From Rotaria sp. Silwood1 (lineage: Eukaryota > Rotifera > Eurotatoria > Philodinida > Philodinidae): a DNA stretch of 64,000 nucleotides. Every line of letters begins with the position of its first letter. Positions within the stretch are counted from its first letter, which is position 1. This document shows, piece by piece, positions 51,491 to 63,076 of this stretch. A model generated the notes under the pieces. The model had not been told where the DNA came from, did no database searches, and saw only the letters and a list, made by a program, of their open reading frames with translations. The position numbers were made by a program, and so were the translations under genes. The DNA lies in assembly GCA_905250075.1 (NCBI GenBank), contig CAJNOP010000368.1, forward strand, positions 62,001 through 126,000. The letters run 5' to 3'.

Positions 51491-52677
51491 TTTTTTTAAA
51501 TTAAATGAATTAATTACTCAACATCTTCTTTCTCTATGTAAAAATCATCCTAACGAATCGCAGCAACGGATTCATAATTGTTCACCGATATAGAAATTCT
51601 TGAAACGGTGATAAAGAGAAATAACATTAAAAAAATTAGATGTTGTTAAAATGCTCCTGTTGGTACAATACTAAGTTTTAACTCATACAACACTGATATT
51701 TGCGAATTTATTTACTAAAATTTTCCAGTTGTCATCTTGATGTCTTTTAGGACTAGAATGTGTTTTGTTGGTCTCCATTTTCGACTTATTGTCATGAGCT
51801 GGGGCTGTAATACATTTAATGTAAATGTAGAAAACTATGTTGTGGAGCTTATATCAGAAAATACGTGTAGTTGAAATAAAATATGAAATTTTAGGTTTCT
51901 TGATAGTATCAGACCTTCGTAGAAGACTTAATGGAGTTTTTGCTCGATTGTGATTAATTATTCCATATTTTACTGAATTCATTTTAAAGATAGATTCATT
52001 GAAGCATTTTTTTCTTCTGTATGAATATAGTTAGAGATATCTACGCTATACATTTTGGCTTTGTCAAAAGAGAAGCTATTCTGATAAGCTTTTTAATACA
52101 ATTTGTTTAATTTGATACAGCATTACAAGCATATGACTTCGTAGACATACAGTAGAATCTTACGAATAGCACAAAATTATTAAGCACATGTCACTTCAAA
52201 ATATTATTTTTAAAACATAGCTCTAGCAGATTCAGAAAATGACTAGATCATATTATCCGAAAAAGTACATCGTTGATACTTATCGGTTTTTTCGAAAAAA
52301 AAATGTAAATGAATAAGTCGTGAAAATTGGACGTCCTTGTGATGGAATTTTTTTTGAACCGAATTCTATAGTACTGTTAATGGACCCAACCATTTTTGAG
52401 ATGGAGTCTAGTTGAAATTATAAACTCAGATTAAAAAAGATATGATTTAGATATCCAAATACTCTAGACTCAATAATAATATTCAATTACATTTTCGTTC
52501 AATAATGCCATACGCTGGATAAAAGGAAAAGATCTATAGCGGATGTTTAAAAAACATCTCGATTAGCTGACAAAACAATTGTAATTATTGAATAAACGTG
52601 AATAAATATGAAGTGAATAAGCAGAAAAAAATGCCATCAGAAACAAATCTGATTGCCTCGCGAAATGCTTATTCATT

Positions 52678-52725
52678 GGATGTAGGTGTAAGTGTAAGCC
52701 TTCTTTTCACCCTCATTCATACCTC
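52678..52725. repeat. Telomere-like hairpin, copy 15
   Basis: GGATGTAGGTGTAAGTGTAA, the core GCCTTCTTTTCA and CCCTCATTCATACC. Confidence 0.55.
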
Positions 52726-54417
52726 AGTGGTTTTTGCTTTTAAATAGCAAATCAAAGCATCAGATCACTTTGGTATCATTAATTTCTACTTTTCTGACCT
52801 TCTTAAAATTACATTCATCAAACTCAGATTGAAATTCACCAAGATCTAAACGAATTAGAACGCATAAAAAAACTTAACGTTTGTATCACTCAACAGATAC
52901 ATGCTGCAAAAATGTGTGCACACTACGTTTTAAGCTGACAATAATATTCCTTCAGCTAACGAACTTCATTTTTTGTAGTTTTCGAATCGATCACTCTTTT
53001 CTTTGAATTGTTTCATTGTTGACGATACTTTCGAGGAATTGGAGCATCGGTACATCGTTTAAATAGATAATGCTTCGTTTTGAGTAGAAAAATGCGTTTC
53101 TTGTTTATTTGAAGACGCCGACAATGTCATACTAGCGCGCAAGACTTGCATGCGATATAAAAGGCAGAAATCATCATATTTATGTCTATCTTTATCACAG
53201 AACGAAAAAAACTGGAATATTCGTCGAGTCATCAGTTTTCACGGATCTTGCTTGAAAGATAATGATAACAATACCCTTATCACGTCACAAGAAAAGTATA
53301 TAGATGGGCAACGTAGCATCAAACGAAAAGCTACAACAAGAAAGAGAGCTTCTTTTAATTTTCATCTTATAGTGCTCGAAGGAAGTAACTGCTAAAATTA
53401 TGGTGCAATAAAGCATAATAGACGACTTGATATCTCTTAAGGTAATAACATTGCAACAAAATATGACTTGGATGTATTTTCACATAGCAATCTTTCGAGA
53501 AGTCAATGCATTTCTCAATTGAAACTAAACTCGTTTGATAAGTTGTAGTATGTTATGAAATAAGTCCATAACGAATTTTTCTTCTCGATCTTCGCTTCTC
53601 AGACATTACAAATTTTCGGTATTTTCCAGCTGTGTCTAAGATTGACCTAGTCTTTGACTGGAAACTACTGTGACGTAGAGATGTCCAAAACGGAGTACAG
53701 TAGAAAATAGAGCATTCTACGGCTCATTTTGCTTACTGGAACTTTCAACTTGGTAAAGTTTCTGCATTCTAAAAACATCCTTTTCATAGCAAAGTTCTTT
53801 TAAGTTCGACAAGGGGCTGCAGTACATAAAATGGTGCTTCATGCGAATACACTCTTGACATATTTGCTAAGAACTCTTACTCAGATTCTTAGAGCGAAAA
53901 AATGTTCCGCATTACAAATATAAAGCCATTGAAGTACAATACCGACACTTCAGAGTATAACGCAACCCCTATAAGGTTTCATTTTAAACATGAATGGTTT
54001 GGTATTTTTGACATCGAGCACTTTTTAGTCCAGCAGATCTCAAAAACGTTTTGTATTAAAGGTTTCGAGAGTGTAGCGACACCAAAAACCAATGCAGGTT
54101 TTGCAGCTCATGCCGAAGTTAAGAAAGCTTCTGTATAAAAGCTATTTTTGTTCAACCAATGTGATGCAATGATTTACAGCAGCTGTGATTAAACACAATA
54201 CTGCATCTGTAGGGTACGTATCTAATTATGATGTTAGAGTAAGTGAAACAAAGTCTAAAACCTAGACTCACATCGGCGCCCAGATTCATACGAGACCTAC
54301 ACGAACACTCGAGAATTTTCTTGTGTAAAATCGGTATCGAAAAAGAATTCTTGATTCTCTCTGTTTTCAATCGTTACAATTCGTTTTTCTTTCAGATCGA
54401 CTGCAGACACTTGACTT

Positions 54418-55902
54418 ATGAATACTGACAATATCATTACTCATATTCCATTTGAAACACGTGTTCATCAACAATGTATTCGTCTTTCCAATCTTCCACT
54501 GTTGTCATCGATAGTCAAAACAGTGCAAAACGAGAAGCCACTGGAAAACTATACAATATGGAATATACAACATGAACTAGGAGACGTGACTGCACAAATT
54601 GAAGCTCTTCTGGTTCTAGGTGCACCACCTTCGAATCTATATTTTCTTCCACCACCGTACACGCATCACAAAAGCTTTGAACGATTCGTTATTGAGCATT
54701 TCCAAGTTCCAGAGGAAAACTTCTTTCACGCAGCACCGTACTGTTTAAGCTATAACTACGAAAAGTATCGTTTGGCACAGGTTTTATTTGAATTAAATCG
54801 ATTGATAACGATGGAACTCACAAAAAAGAAAGTGACACCCATGAAGTTACTCGTGTTAGATAGTGGAGCCTGTTTTTCTGAAGCATTGGCTAATCTCTAT
54901 GAGATTGATGACGGTCGATTAGATCCACATCAACTTGTTGAAAATCTTCCAGCAACATTGAAAATTGAGAGATCTGATGCATCATTGCTTCTATCACACT
55001 TGGAATCGATCGAAATTCGTCTGGTCGAACAAACGTCACGTGGTCTCTTCAAGTATATTGAGCAGCCGAGTATTGAAAAAGCTCTAAATCGAATTGGAAC
55101 ATCGATCGTTGATGTGGCTTCCAGTGAGCCCAAACGACGACTAGAACCATTGTTGATTGCGGAGGCTTGTCTAAATATGTTATCTTATTTGTTTTACGAT
55201 GCTCCGAAGTCTCTACGAATTCCAAAACCATCACAATCACAAAAATGTCTATTGCTTGGCTATGGTGCTATTGGACAAGCGATTGGTCATGCTTTAATGC
55301 GTGGTGGTGACTTGAACATCTTTTCTAAAGGTTCAGTCAAAGTTTGGGATCAAGATGCTTCTAGACGTCAATTAGCACAAGACGAGGGTTTGGAAATATT
55401 CGATAATTGGGATAGCAATGAAGAATTCGATTATGTGATTGGTTGTACGGGCCGTTGCTCATTACCCATGTCGTCTTTCTCTGTACTACGCAATAATGCT
55501 CACTTGATAAGCGTCTCATCGGGAGCCATCGAATTTCCATTTTACGAGATGGTTCAACGTGCATTATGCGACACTGAAATCGGCCTATCCAGTGCCCAAA
55601 TCGATGAACTCACAAGTGAAGATATCCATCGTAATATTGAATTCCGCATTGACAATCGACGAAAGCTGACTGTCGTCAACGGTGGAATGCCCATAACATT
55701 TGTAGGAATTCTAAATCCTATATTACCGGAAAAATTCGACGTCACTCTAAGCTGTATGATAGCAGCAAGTGTTCAAGCTGTACGTGCAAGTCAGCAAATG
55801 AATAATCAAAATCGAATTATACCGCTTGACTCAACATATTCGGCCTTGATATGTGATTGGTTTAAGCCTAAAGTCGAAAAACACTCTGATACGACTGGAT
55901 GA
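54418..55902 (+). CDS. Adenosylhomocysteinase-like NAD-binding protein, intronless, likely acquired
   Basis: A single 494-aa exon starts at ATG 54418. A Rossmann NAD-binding domain begins around residue 274 with the dinucleotide loop LLLGYGAIGQAIGHAL (G281, G283, G286), followed by the end-of-strand VKVWDQD, YVIGCTGRCSLP and HLISVSSGAIEFPF. Its layout matches the NAD domain of S-adenosylhomocysteine hydrolase. RLVEQTSRGLFKY (201-213) resembles that enzyme's substrate-side Glu-x-Thr-xx-Gly loop. The N-terminal half otherwise does not match true AHCY, so the substrate is unknown. Unlike neighbouring genes it has no intron in its coding region and is visibly less AT-rich than its flanks, as expected of a gene taken from bacteria. 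An acceptor-like site just upstream suggests a eukaryotic 5' UTR intron. Bdelloids are known for such acquisitions. The frame is complete with no sign of decay. Confidence 0.8.
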   Translation: MNTDNIITHIPFETRVHQQCIRLSNLPLLSSIVKTVQNEKPLENYTIWNIQHELGDVTAQIEALLVLGAPPSNLYFLPPPYTHHKSFERFVIEHFQVPEENFFHAAPYCLSYNYEKYRLAQVLFELNRLITMELTKKKVTPMKLLVLDSGACFSEALANLYEIDDGRLDPHQLVENLPATLKIERSDASLLLSHLESIEIRLVEQTSRGLFKYIEQPSIEKALNRIGTSIVDVASSEPKRRLEPLLIAEACLNMLSYLFYDAPKSLRIPKPSQSQKCLLLGYGAIGQAIGHALMRGGDLNIFSKGSVKVWDQDASRRQLAQDEGLEIFDNWDSNEEFDYVIGCTGRCSLPMSSFSVLRNNAHLISVSSGAIEFPFYEMVQRALCDTEIGLSSAQIDELTSEDIHRNIEFRIDNRRKLTVVNGGMPITFVGILNPILPEKFDVTLSCMIAASVQAVRASQQMNNQNRIIPLDSTYSALICDWFKPKVEKHSDTTG

Positions 55903-56215
55903 ATCACAGTGATTGTTACACTTCTATTCTGCATATATCTCAATACAGAGAAGGAATAGAATATTGATTTCTCTAGAAACTTCAAAAGAAAGAAATTCTT
56001 GTAATTTTGTTATGACGAATTTTTCGATGATTAAAAGTGATGATTTGCGTGATGTTGCTATTGGTTATAGGAAAATAAGAGAAAAACTTCAGAAATCATT
56101 ATGCTTTTAATGAACACACAGAGACAAGCAAGTCGAATCAAATATTTTGATTTCGATGTCTTGATTCTTTACAAAAGTCAAATATAGATTTAATTGCTAG
56201 GTCCCAGCGTGCGAA

Positions 56216-56273
56216 TAGGAGTGTACTTGAAGAGAAGATGTTCATATACACTCAAATTTATACTCTACTCCAC
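56216..56273. repeat. Telomere-like hairpin, copy 16
   Basis: ATAGGAGTGTACTT, a perfect core GAAGAGAAGA, then TATACACTC and ACTCTACTCCAC. The core is the best match to the family consensus in the window. Confidence 0.6.
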
Positions 56274-56531
56274 AAGAAAAGGGTCATTGGCCCAACACTT
56301 GATTGTTAAACTCTAAACTTTGAATTTTTTCATTGATGAGGAAACGTCCTCCATTGTTCAGTCGCGTTGTCCTTAAGACTATTTCCATTCAATTGGTCTT
56401 GATGAATGACGAAAACGTCTATTTTGCTTTATTATTGCGATCTTTTCTTGTTGATTTATGGATCCAGAATATATTTAGAATTTAGATGATTATATTTTTA
56501 GCTGAAATTTTGCTCATAGATAGAGATTCTA

Positions 56532-56590
56532 GAGGGTGAGTGGGTGTGGGTATGGTTTAAGAAAATAACTATACCCACATCCACACCCTG
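56532..56590. repeat. Telomere-like hairpin, copy 17
   Basis: GAGGGTGAGTGGGTGTGGGT then ATGGTTTAAGAAAATAACTA then TACCCACATCCACACCCT. It is one of the best-paired stems; the core has only AAGAAAAT. Confidence 0.75.
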
Positions 56591-56610
56591 CATATGTTGT
56601 TGATTGGTGG

Positions 56611-56793
56611 TAAACCCCCCCCCTACAATAAAAGACCCCGGGTCTTCTATTATGGTCCAGCGAACTTTTGTAAATTTTGTAAATTTTTGCTGGTGAAAAA
56701 AAGAAATTTCTATGGAGTGACTCCTCCGGAGGGGTCTTCTAAAACGGGGGGTCTTCTAATATGGGGGGGTCTTTTATTATGAGGGGGGGTTTA
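56611..56793. mobile_element. Small MITE with poly-C/poly-G terminal inverted repeats
   Basis: A 183 bp segment begins TAAACCCCCCCCC then TACAATAAAAGACCCC and ends with the inverted counterpart GGGGTCTTTTATTATGAGGGGGGGTTTA. Further GGGGTCTTCTAA/TATT units occur inside, so the right half looks like repeated ends. Possible target site is TA or TAA. No coding sequence; superfamily unknown. Confidence 0.6.
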
Positions 56794-57879
56794 TTTTGTT
56801 CTAATAAAATTTTAAAAAATCGAAAAGCAAAATATTGACTAAGACTTTTGCACCAACCCAATAGTTACTGTGATGCAAGTAGGTTGTAGTGGCGATCACA
56901 GTGTGACCCTTAATTGCGAAAAATTATCACATCGTTGTCCATAGTTAGGGAAAAAAGAGTAGTTGTTTCTAACTAGAAAGTTTTCATTGTAAAGGTATGT
57001 AATTCGCCTTGATACTTCAAAATTATGATTGAAATGGTTCACAGTTGCAATGTAATTACGTCCTCATTTTTCTAAATCAAGAGTTACAATGCGATCGCAG
57101 TCACTGTATACCTGGGCTATCGTTCGATAGTAATCGAGTGCATGAGTATGAATCACTTGTCTTGAAATGAATGTTATTGATTGAAATTAAGCCGTTGTAT
57201 CCTGGGGTAGGGTTGGTAGAATTTTTCTACCATCATTCCTCGCTTTTTCTTTCTTTTTTCATTTCTTATGTTTTAGTTGTTACTTTTCCCCTTTTTCTGT
57301 CCTCAGAAAACACACAAGCGCCTTCCGTTACCTCTTCTTCTCTTTACTGTTGTTATTCACTAGGTGTTTTTTAGACTTTTGGTTTCTCTATGCTTTTTTC
57401 TTCTGTCTCTGTGCTTACTCTCTTCCAACAGTACGAGCAGAGTCGATTCTCAGCATAATGATGATGAAAGTAACGGTAAACTGTATTGAATTGTTTTATT
57501 GCCGAATACTTCATAATTATAACTTTCTCTCATTTTAGAATATAAGCACAACCGAGTCTTTCATCTAACGCATAGTAAAGAAAAGAATTATACGATGAAA
57601 AATGCTTTACTCTTCATATATGCTTCGATTTTTTCTAGTTTACCTATGCAGGTAGTAAAACAGAAACTATTCATACACGATACCCTGAGAAAATTTTCGA
57701 TACAGCCTGGTAGGATTTTTCTTCTCTGCTCTTCGTTGTTTCACAAAGTACCCATTCAATAAAACTGTAATAAAGAAAGCAACTGAACATGCATTACTTA
57801 AAAGAGTCACACAAGCAACCTATTCATTTCATTTACCATCAATATACGTAAAGGTAATATAAACAGCACAAAATACATC

Positions 57880-58202
57880 ATGACGTCCACTACTGAAGAA
57901 ATACAGAAGTATGTTGGACAAATTTTTAGTAAAGTTAAACAAGAATTAGAAAGTCAAGGTAATAGAAGGCTTCAATCATGCTTGAATCATGTGTTTTGAT
58001 TTTACAGTCATGTATCGTTCTTCTTTTAGGATATAGTGTCCATGAAATTCGTCTTGGCACCTACACAACAGGTGGCCGTGTATCAATGAGACCATACCTC
58101 GTTGGAGAGTCTGAACCTGAACGAGAAAAACGTGCAATTGTCTCATATAATTACGAAGATCCAGATGAAAAAGTTACTGCCATTCGACGACAGGATTATT
58201 GA
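57880..58202 (+). CDS. Small uncharacterised protein, 83 aa
   Basis: Exons 57880-57958 and 58030-58202 are joined by a 71 bp GT-AG intron with matching phase. The protein starts MTSTTEEIQKYVGQIFSKVK, an amphipathic helix, and continues as YSVHEIRLGTYTTGGRVSMR then PYLVGE and an acidic/basic C-terminus ending IRRQDY. There is no signal peptide or membrane segment. I do not recognise it. Intron size and phase match other genes here, which is the main support. An exon-like piece at 58428-58493 could be an alternative 3' exon. Confidence 0.6.
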
Positions 58203-58427
58203 CATTGATCTTTCATTTAAAGACTATGACACTAAGAAACTCTTATTTTCAGGTGTATTACAGTTATATTTTATTTATTTGTAACACATATGAATCAATC
58301 AACCTTTTAAACCATATATTTTACTGTAGTGTACTCTTTTACTTTTTTTAAATAAAATATTCATCAATAGATCGATCATAATGACTGATTTGAACTTTGT
58401 CCATACACGTTTTATCTAATCTCGCAG

Positions 58428-58493
58428 GGTCAAGAAGCTGAACTGAAGATGAAATTCGATGGTTTCTATTTTGCCGATCATCACATATTTCTG
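58428..58493 (+). other. Orphan exon-like segment
   Basis: A 66 bp stretch lies between a good acceptor (TCTCGCAG) and a good donor (GTGAGTG). In phase 0 it is open and reads GQEAELKMKFDGFYFADHHI then FL. No partner exon could be fixed; an alternative end of the small gene at 57880 is possible. Confidence 0.3.
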
Positions 58494-58525
58494 GTGAGTG
58501 TCAATGTAATTGTTCATCTGATTTA

Positions 58526-58637
58526 CATTCACATCCACACCCTACACACTTACACGACATTCATGCCCTACTCCAAAGAACACAATTTTCATTGTTTTTT
58601 TAAGTAATATGGGTGCCGGTCTTCTCTTCACCCACAA
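58526..58637. repeat. Telomere-like repeat pair, copy 18
   Basis: A C-rich run (CATTCACATCCACACCCTA) at 58526-58545 is followed about 60 bp later by a compact hairpin ATGGGTG, the core CCGGTCTTCTCTTCA and CCCACAACT at 58608-58637. Confidence 0.5.
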
Positions 58638-60573
58638 CTATGAATTTCTGATTTTATAATCTATTGTTAAAATTGACTGTATTTACTTTTGAATAATAGG
58701 AGTTTTTCATTTTATGTTGAAATATTCTCGTAAAAAAATTCTAGTATTTATTTGAACGATAGTCCTTTATAATCGATTTTATATTTTATATTAATTGTCT
58801 TAGAGTATTTTTAGTTCTTTTATCGAAAAATAAATTATTTCGACATGTGTTAGTTACATTTGATAATATTATTCGTCATGTTGGTGAATATCTTTTTGGT
58901 CTTAATCGATCATGTTAAATGTTTTAATCTTTTTTAATAGATTATTTTTATGCTGTTAATAGGATAACAATCATTATACTAAGTGAAATATTAACATTTC
59001 TATAGTAAGCTCACAATCACTATCATTCCTAAATACTATGGATGAAATAAATGAATAAATAACGCGTTAATATCAACAATATACGCTACTTGTTCAGACT
59101 AATTAAAAGTAAATCAAATAAATTTTATTTTCTATAATAAATCTTCTTTCTTCTTCTAAAGTCAACTAAGTCAATTAATTTTTATTGAAAATGAAATTAT
59201 TACTAAATTAAATGAATTATTATCCAATCAACAGAATAGTAATTCATCAAGGTAACTTTCGGTACAAACGAAATCGAAAGCTGCAATTTTTGCCATTTGC
59301 AAGAGACACCTCGGTTCTATCGAATCGAACCATAAACTGTTTTTCTTTTTTCTTAGAATTTGCATTGCATTTCCTGTTGTACACAGAAACTGGTTTCTCT
59401 AATATTTTTAACTGTCTTGATAATCATTGTTATGCTTAATGTAGCCATAAACACCAGATCTTTCTAAGTTATGTTGTTAGCAAATTATAAGCATTTTCTA
59501 GTATCAAATATATTAATCTCTAGCACGCTAGTATTGAATCATATCAAAAGTAGTAGCGAAAGGATTTAATTCCTTATAAAGAGCTTATATACCCGTGAAC
59601 TGCTCATAGGGGTTTGGTTATATTATTCAACATTCTATCGATTATTATAGATCTTTATGTATCTTGGTCAAACCTTGTGAATTACGTGCATTATTTTTCG
59701 GTGAGCCCAAACGTTTTGTGCTTATGCATCTTATATTCATACAAAAAAAAATAACCATGGTTAAAACATGAGACAAAGTCAAATTAAAATCCAAGAAAAA
59801 GCTAGAAAAAAAACTGACGAATAGTACAATAAGTAGTCGAAACTTGAAAATATGTCTTTTTTCATTCTGTTAAAAATTCAACTCCCTCTGAAACTATAGA
59901 ATATCGAGTCCTCTTAAGCTTTTTATTTTGATCGCTGAAAACTTGATTTTCAAGCGATTCTACACTTTTAACAGCTCTAACTAAAATTATAATGAACATA
60001 AATTCGAAGTTCTGATGTACAAGTAAATGTGATCGAGAGTAACTTATTGAAATCTCCAAAAATCCTTTTTTTTTCAAATCGTACTAGTAGACAGTCTTTT
60101 TTTGCAATAAACTATTGATAAGTGTGTTTTAAATAGTTATTCTAGTCTGGAAAATGATTGAAACAGTTATCCTGAAAATTGAAAAATATCCATTAAAATG
60201 GATTCAACTTTGTTCCACGGCATTTGTATGTACTTCAATAGTTTTCAAAAATGCAAATTAACTAGAGTGAAATTAATGCTTAATCATCAGTATTTTATTT
60301 ATTATACGAAAACTTATTACAAATAGCATTTTTCTTGTCAACTATCAATAAGAGAAAAAGTAGATATAGCGTCCTCAAAGTCGTTGGCTATAAATGAACC
60401 ATTTAATATATTGATTTTTGTATCAATAATTGGCACACTTGCTCAAAATGATTTCTTGATGCTTTATCAAAATATTCCATGATAGGTACTCTGATGAAAT
60501 TTTAGTCTCCTTGGATACTAAGCTTGAAATTTTATTTGTTCAGTTTGTTAAAATATCGACTATGGTATGGTTT

Positions 60574-60651
60574 TGGATGTGCATGTCGATGGAGAAAGGA
60601 ATAAATAAAGTCAACCTTATCTCACATCCATGTGCACTCCCACCCCCACCC
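60574..60651. repeat. Telomere-like hairpin, copy 19
   Basis: GGATGTGCATGTCGATGGAG, an AT-rich core and CTCACATCCATGTGCACTCC then CACCCCCACCC. It lies 3' of the RBBP6-like gene, just past its polyadenylation signal. Confidence 0.6.
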
Positions 60652-60682
60652 TTTTTATTTATTTATTATTAATTTTTTTCGC

Positions 60683-60688
60683 TTTATT
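60683..60688 (-). terminator. Polyadenylation signal of the RBBP6-like gene
   Basis: AATAAA on the minus strand lies about 57 bp after the stop at 60745-60747. Confidence 0.55.
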
Positions 60689-60744
60689 GTTGTACGAGAA
60701 ATTTTTTTGAATTTCGGAAATATTTGGTTGAAATCAGTGAAATT

Positions 60745-61851
60745 CTAGTTGTCCCATTTTTCTTGGCACCAAAAAGCACCATTTTTGTCTTGTACCGCTC
60801 CGGTAGTCTCTCGCGGAATTGCAGCGAAGTTATTACATGAAATATCTGCTCTTGTTTCAGATATGGGAAATTGATGAACAGCACCATTTGGAAGTTGATA
60901 CGGTGAAAAGCGGGGCGCTCTATGTACTGGGCGAGCTAAAAGTTGAACAGAGGAAGTGTGACTCAGTTTTACTTCATCATCTTCTTTTGATAGAGGATCC
61001 ATCATGCAGTTGAATGGAAACTGTTGAGGGGAAATGTTTGAGGGACAAGAAACAGAGGGAAAAGGAACTGGCACAACGCGATGAATGTCAATACTAGTCT
61101 GAGTTTTATTAAACAATTTTTGTTTTATATCAGTATTATACACATTAAAAATCACAGATTTATGTGTCGGATCGATCGATTGGCGTATTTTAGCTGAAGA
61201 ACTTTGTATCATAAGGGGACAATGACGCTTTATATGTCCACACCGCTTGCAATGATGACAAATGTAGGACGTTGATTTGATCATTGGGTGTAGCGATTTT
61301 TGAATATTTTCAAGCAATTCCATTTCAGTAGTAGCGTTTGTTGGAGTATTTTTACACAAAATTGCATCAGTTGACGTTTTTGATCGAAGAACAGCTCGAA
61401 TATTGCTATCGAAAATAGAAAAATATTTTATTATTTTTGAAAAAAGAATTTTGTTTCTACTCACTCATCACTAATATCATCAAACGAAACAGGTTGATGT
61501 TGAGCTGTCGCAGGGGTCAGCGGTTCGAAAGTTTCCCGTAGCCGTCTAACTACAATGACACTTGTATTGCGTGGAATTAAATCATGATCATCTCGGTACT
61601 CTAGAACAGCAACAAGAATGCATGTGACAAAGAAGAGTAATAATTAGAGACAAACCTTCATTAGTTGATGCATTAGTAATGGTAAAATCAATTTCATCTT
61701 TCGAGCGACGTAACTTTGATTTCGATGATTTGCCCATTAGAGATTGTTTTAAATAACTCACAGAACAGCTCATGCCATCACACATAAAAAATTTAAAATC
61801 TTTTTCTGATTTGTATCGGTATCGAATAAAGGACATGGTTGTAGACGCCAT
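60745..61851 (-). CDS. RBBP6-like protein: DWNN domain plus CCHC zinc knuckle, no RING
   Basis: Exons 61656-61851, 61465-61600 and 60745-61405 join with exact phases (introns 55 and 59 bp) to give 330 aa. The N-terminus MSFIRYRYKSEKDF, the NASTNEEYRDDHDLIPRNTS block and VIVVRR match the ubiquitin-like DWNN domain of RBBP6/Mpe1/SNAMA proteins. A zinc knuckle follows at C160-x2-C163-x4-H168-x4-C173. In the family these are followed by a RING finger, and the proteins act in mRNA 3'-end processing and as ubiquitin ligases. Here the remaining ~155 residues are Ser/Pro-rich and contain no RING cysteine pattern. A second ATG at 61836 (MSFI) aligns better with the family start than 61851 (MAST). It could be a shortened paralogue acting without ligase activity, or further exons could lie downstream, though the local poly(A) signal argues against that. 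Confidence 0.85.
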
Positions 61852-62755
61852 AAGAAAAAAATTAAATGAAAAATGCAAGGATAATTGCAAACTTTTATTT
61901 AGAAATAAACGATCAATAAAATGTACAAAAAAGATGTTTCACAACAAAAACAATCTGAAACACACAGTCAGTAAATAATACAGCTGAAGACAGTGATGAA
62001 AACCAGAAATAGTCGACGAACTTGCAAGATTACTGAAATTGTATAAAGAAAACAGGCGTATTTATACAGAGGACATTATCAAAACGTAAAGAGAAAATTT
62101 CCCTATGATTCATCACTATTTCGCAATAATATAGACATGTTGCGTCAGAATGTCTAAAGAACAGAATGAAAAAAGCTTGAGTCATCTTTCCGCTGATTAT
62201 TTTATTTGAAGGGAGAGAACAGATCTGGGATGTTGCACTACTCATTGATGTCATGTAAATCTCTTGCATTAGTCGAAGCTTCGACCATTCTTAAGAAATT
62301 TTTAATACTTTGACATTGCAGGACCATAAGTCATAGAAACCAGTTTATTCTAAGTCTTCCTTAGATCTGATGCAATAATGAAGAAGGTAGGTCAATGAAA
62401 TTATTTGTTTGAGAAATTACATAACAAATGCTATTATTTTACCGACCCATAGGATTTGATCTAATTAAAATAAGTACTGAAAGTGGGTTTTTTGTCCGTT
62501 TTATTTTATCTGAGTTGTAATTACAATTGGAGATGCTGAAAATGAATGTAGAAACCAAAACTTGCATTTTCATCAAAGATGAATAAATACATTGTAAACA
62601 AAAGACAACAAAATGACTTTTTACTAGTTTCTTGAAATTTTTGAAATGAGAGGCTATGGGTGTTGGGTGGAAAAAGACCCACATGCACACTCACCCTCGT
62701 TGGGAAAAAAATGGCCAAAGTTTGAAGATATATTTGTAACGATGATGATCGAAAA
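61852..62755. other. Spacer upstream of the RBBP6-like gene
   Basis: No gene is supported. It contains one telomere-like hairpin (62650). Confidence 0.4.
62650..62699. repeat. Telomere-like hairpin, copy 20
   Basis: CTATGGGTGTTGGGTGG, the short core AAAAAG and ACCCACATGCACACTCACCC. Confidence 0.65.
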
Positions 62756-63076
62756 ATGACCAATCGACAATTAAAGTCATCATTAGGAGTTACATCGTTG
62801 AACACCATCCATGTAAGCCTGATCACACCAGTAATCTGGCAATGTGTCATGGCTTATATAACTTCACCAATGGATCTTCAAAATCTAACTATCACTTATC
62901 GATTTCTATATGAATTGGTAGAGAGCGTACTAGGCTAGTAATCACCTTATTCGTACGACGTTTGGCTACCGTCTTTGGCTGTCTCATGCTTAACAGATAT
63001 TTCATCATCAGACTAATCAACGAATCGATTTTCATGTTGATATTGATGCAATGGAGAAAACTGAAGTAATTAATGA
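62756..63076 (+). pseudogene. Possible remnant of an F-box-like gene
   Basis: Residues of the 60-codon frame 62756-62938 (LITPVIWQCVMAYITSPMDL then QNLTITYRFLYELVES) have the hydrophobic spacing of an F-box (P.xxW..IL.Y....DL..L..T.R.L..L). Downstream, at about 62951-63076, another frame reads YRLWLSHA, a stop, then QIFHHQTNQRIDFHVDIDAM, which has coding character. The frame changes and the stop suggest a decayed gene. The match is weak and rests on pattern only. Confidence 0.25.

Larger units (their letters stand above)
51090..54417. other. Spacer with telomere-like hairpins only
   Basis: No gene is supported. Frames at 53150-53395 and 53902-54138 have no family or splice support. Hairpins lie at 51414 and 52678, plus a weak one at 51141-51205 (GAAGAGAGGA core). 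A TTTCTTTCAG acceptor at 54386-54395 precedes the next ATG by about 20 bp, suggesting a leader intron for that gene. Confidence 0.4.
55903..57879. other. Spacer with hairpins and a poly-C MITE
   Basis: Apart from the repeats listed separately no gene is supported. Frames at 57171-57374 and 57350-57538 are hydrophobic T-rich frames without support. Confidence 0.4.
58638..60744. other. AT-rich spacer
   Basis: No gene is supported; the 75 aa frame at 59212-59439 has no family match. One telomere-like hairpin lies at 60574. Confidence 0.4.

Noticed and set aside
54152-55745. Minus-strand frames opposite the AHCY-like gene
   Set aside because: They are antisense shadows of a well-supported coding exon or its leader.
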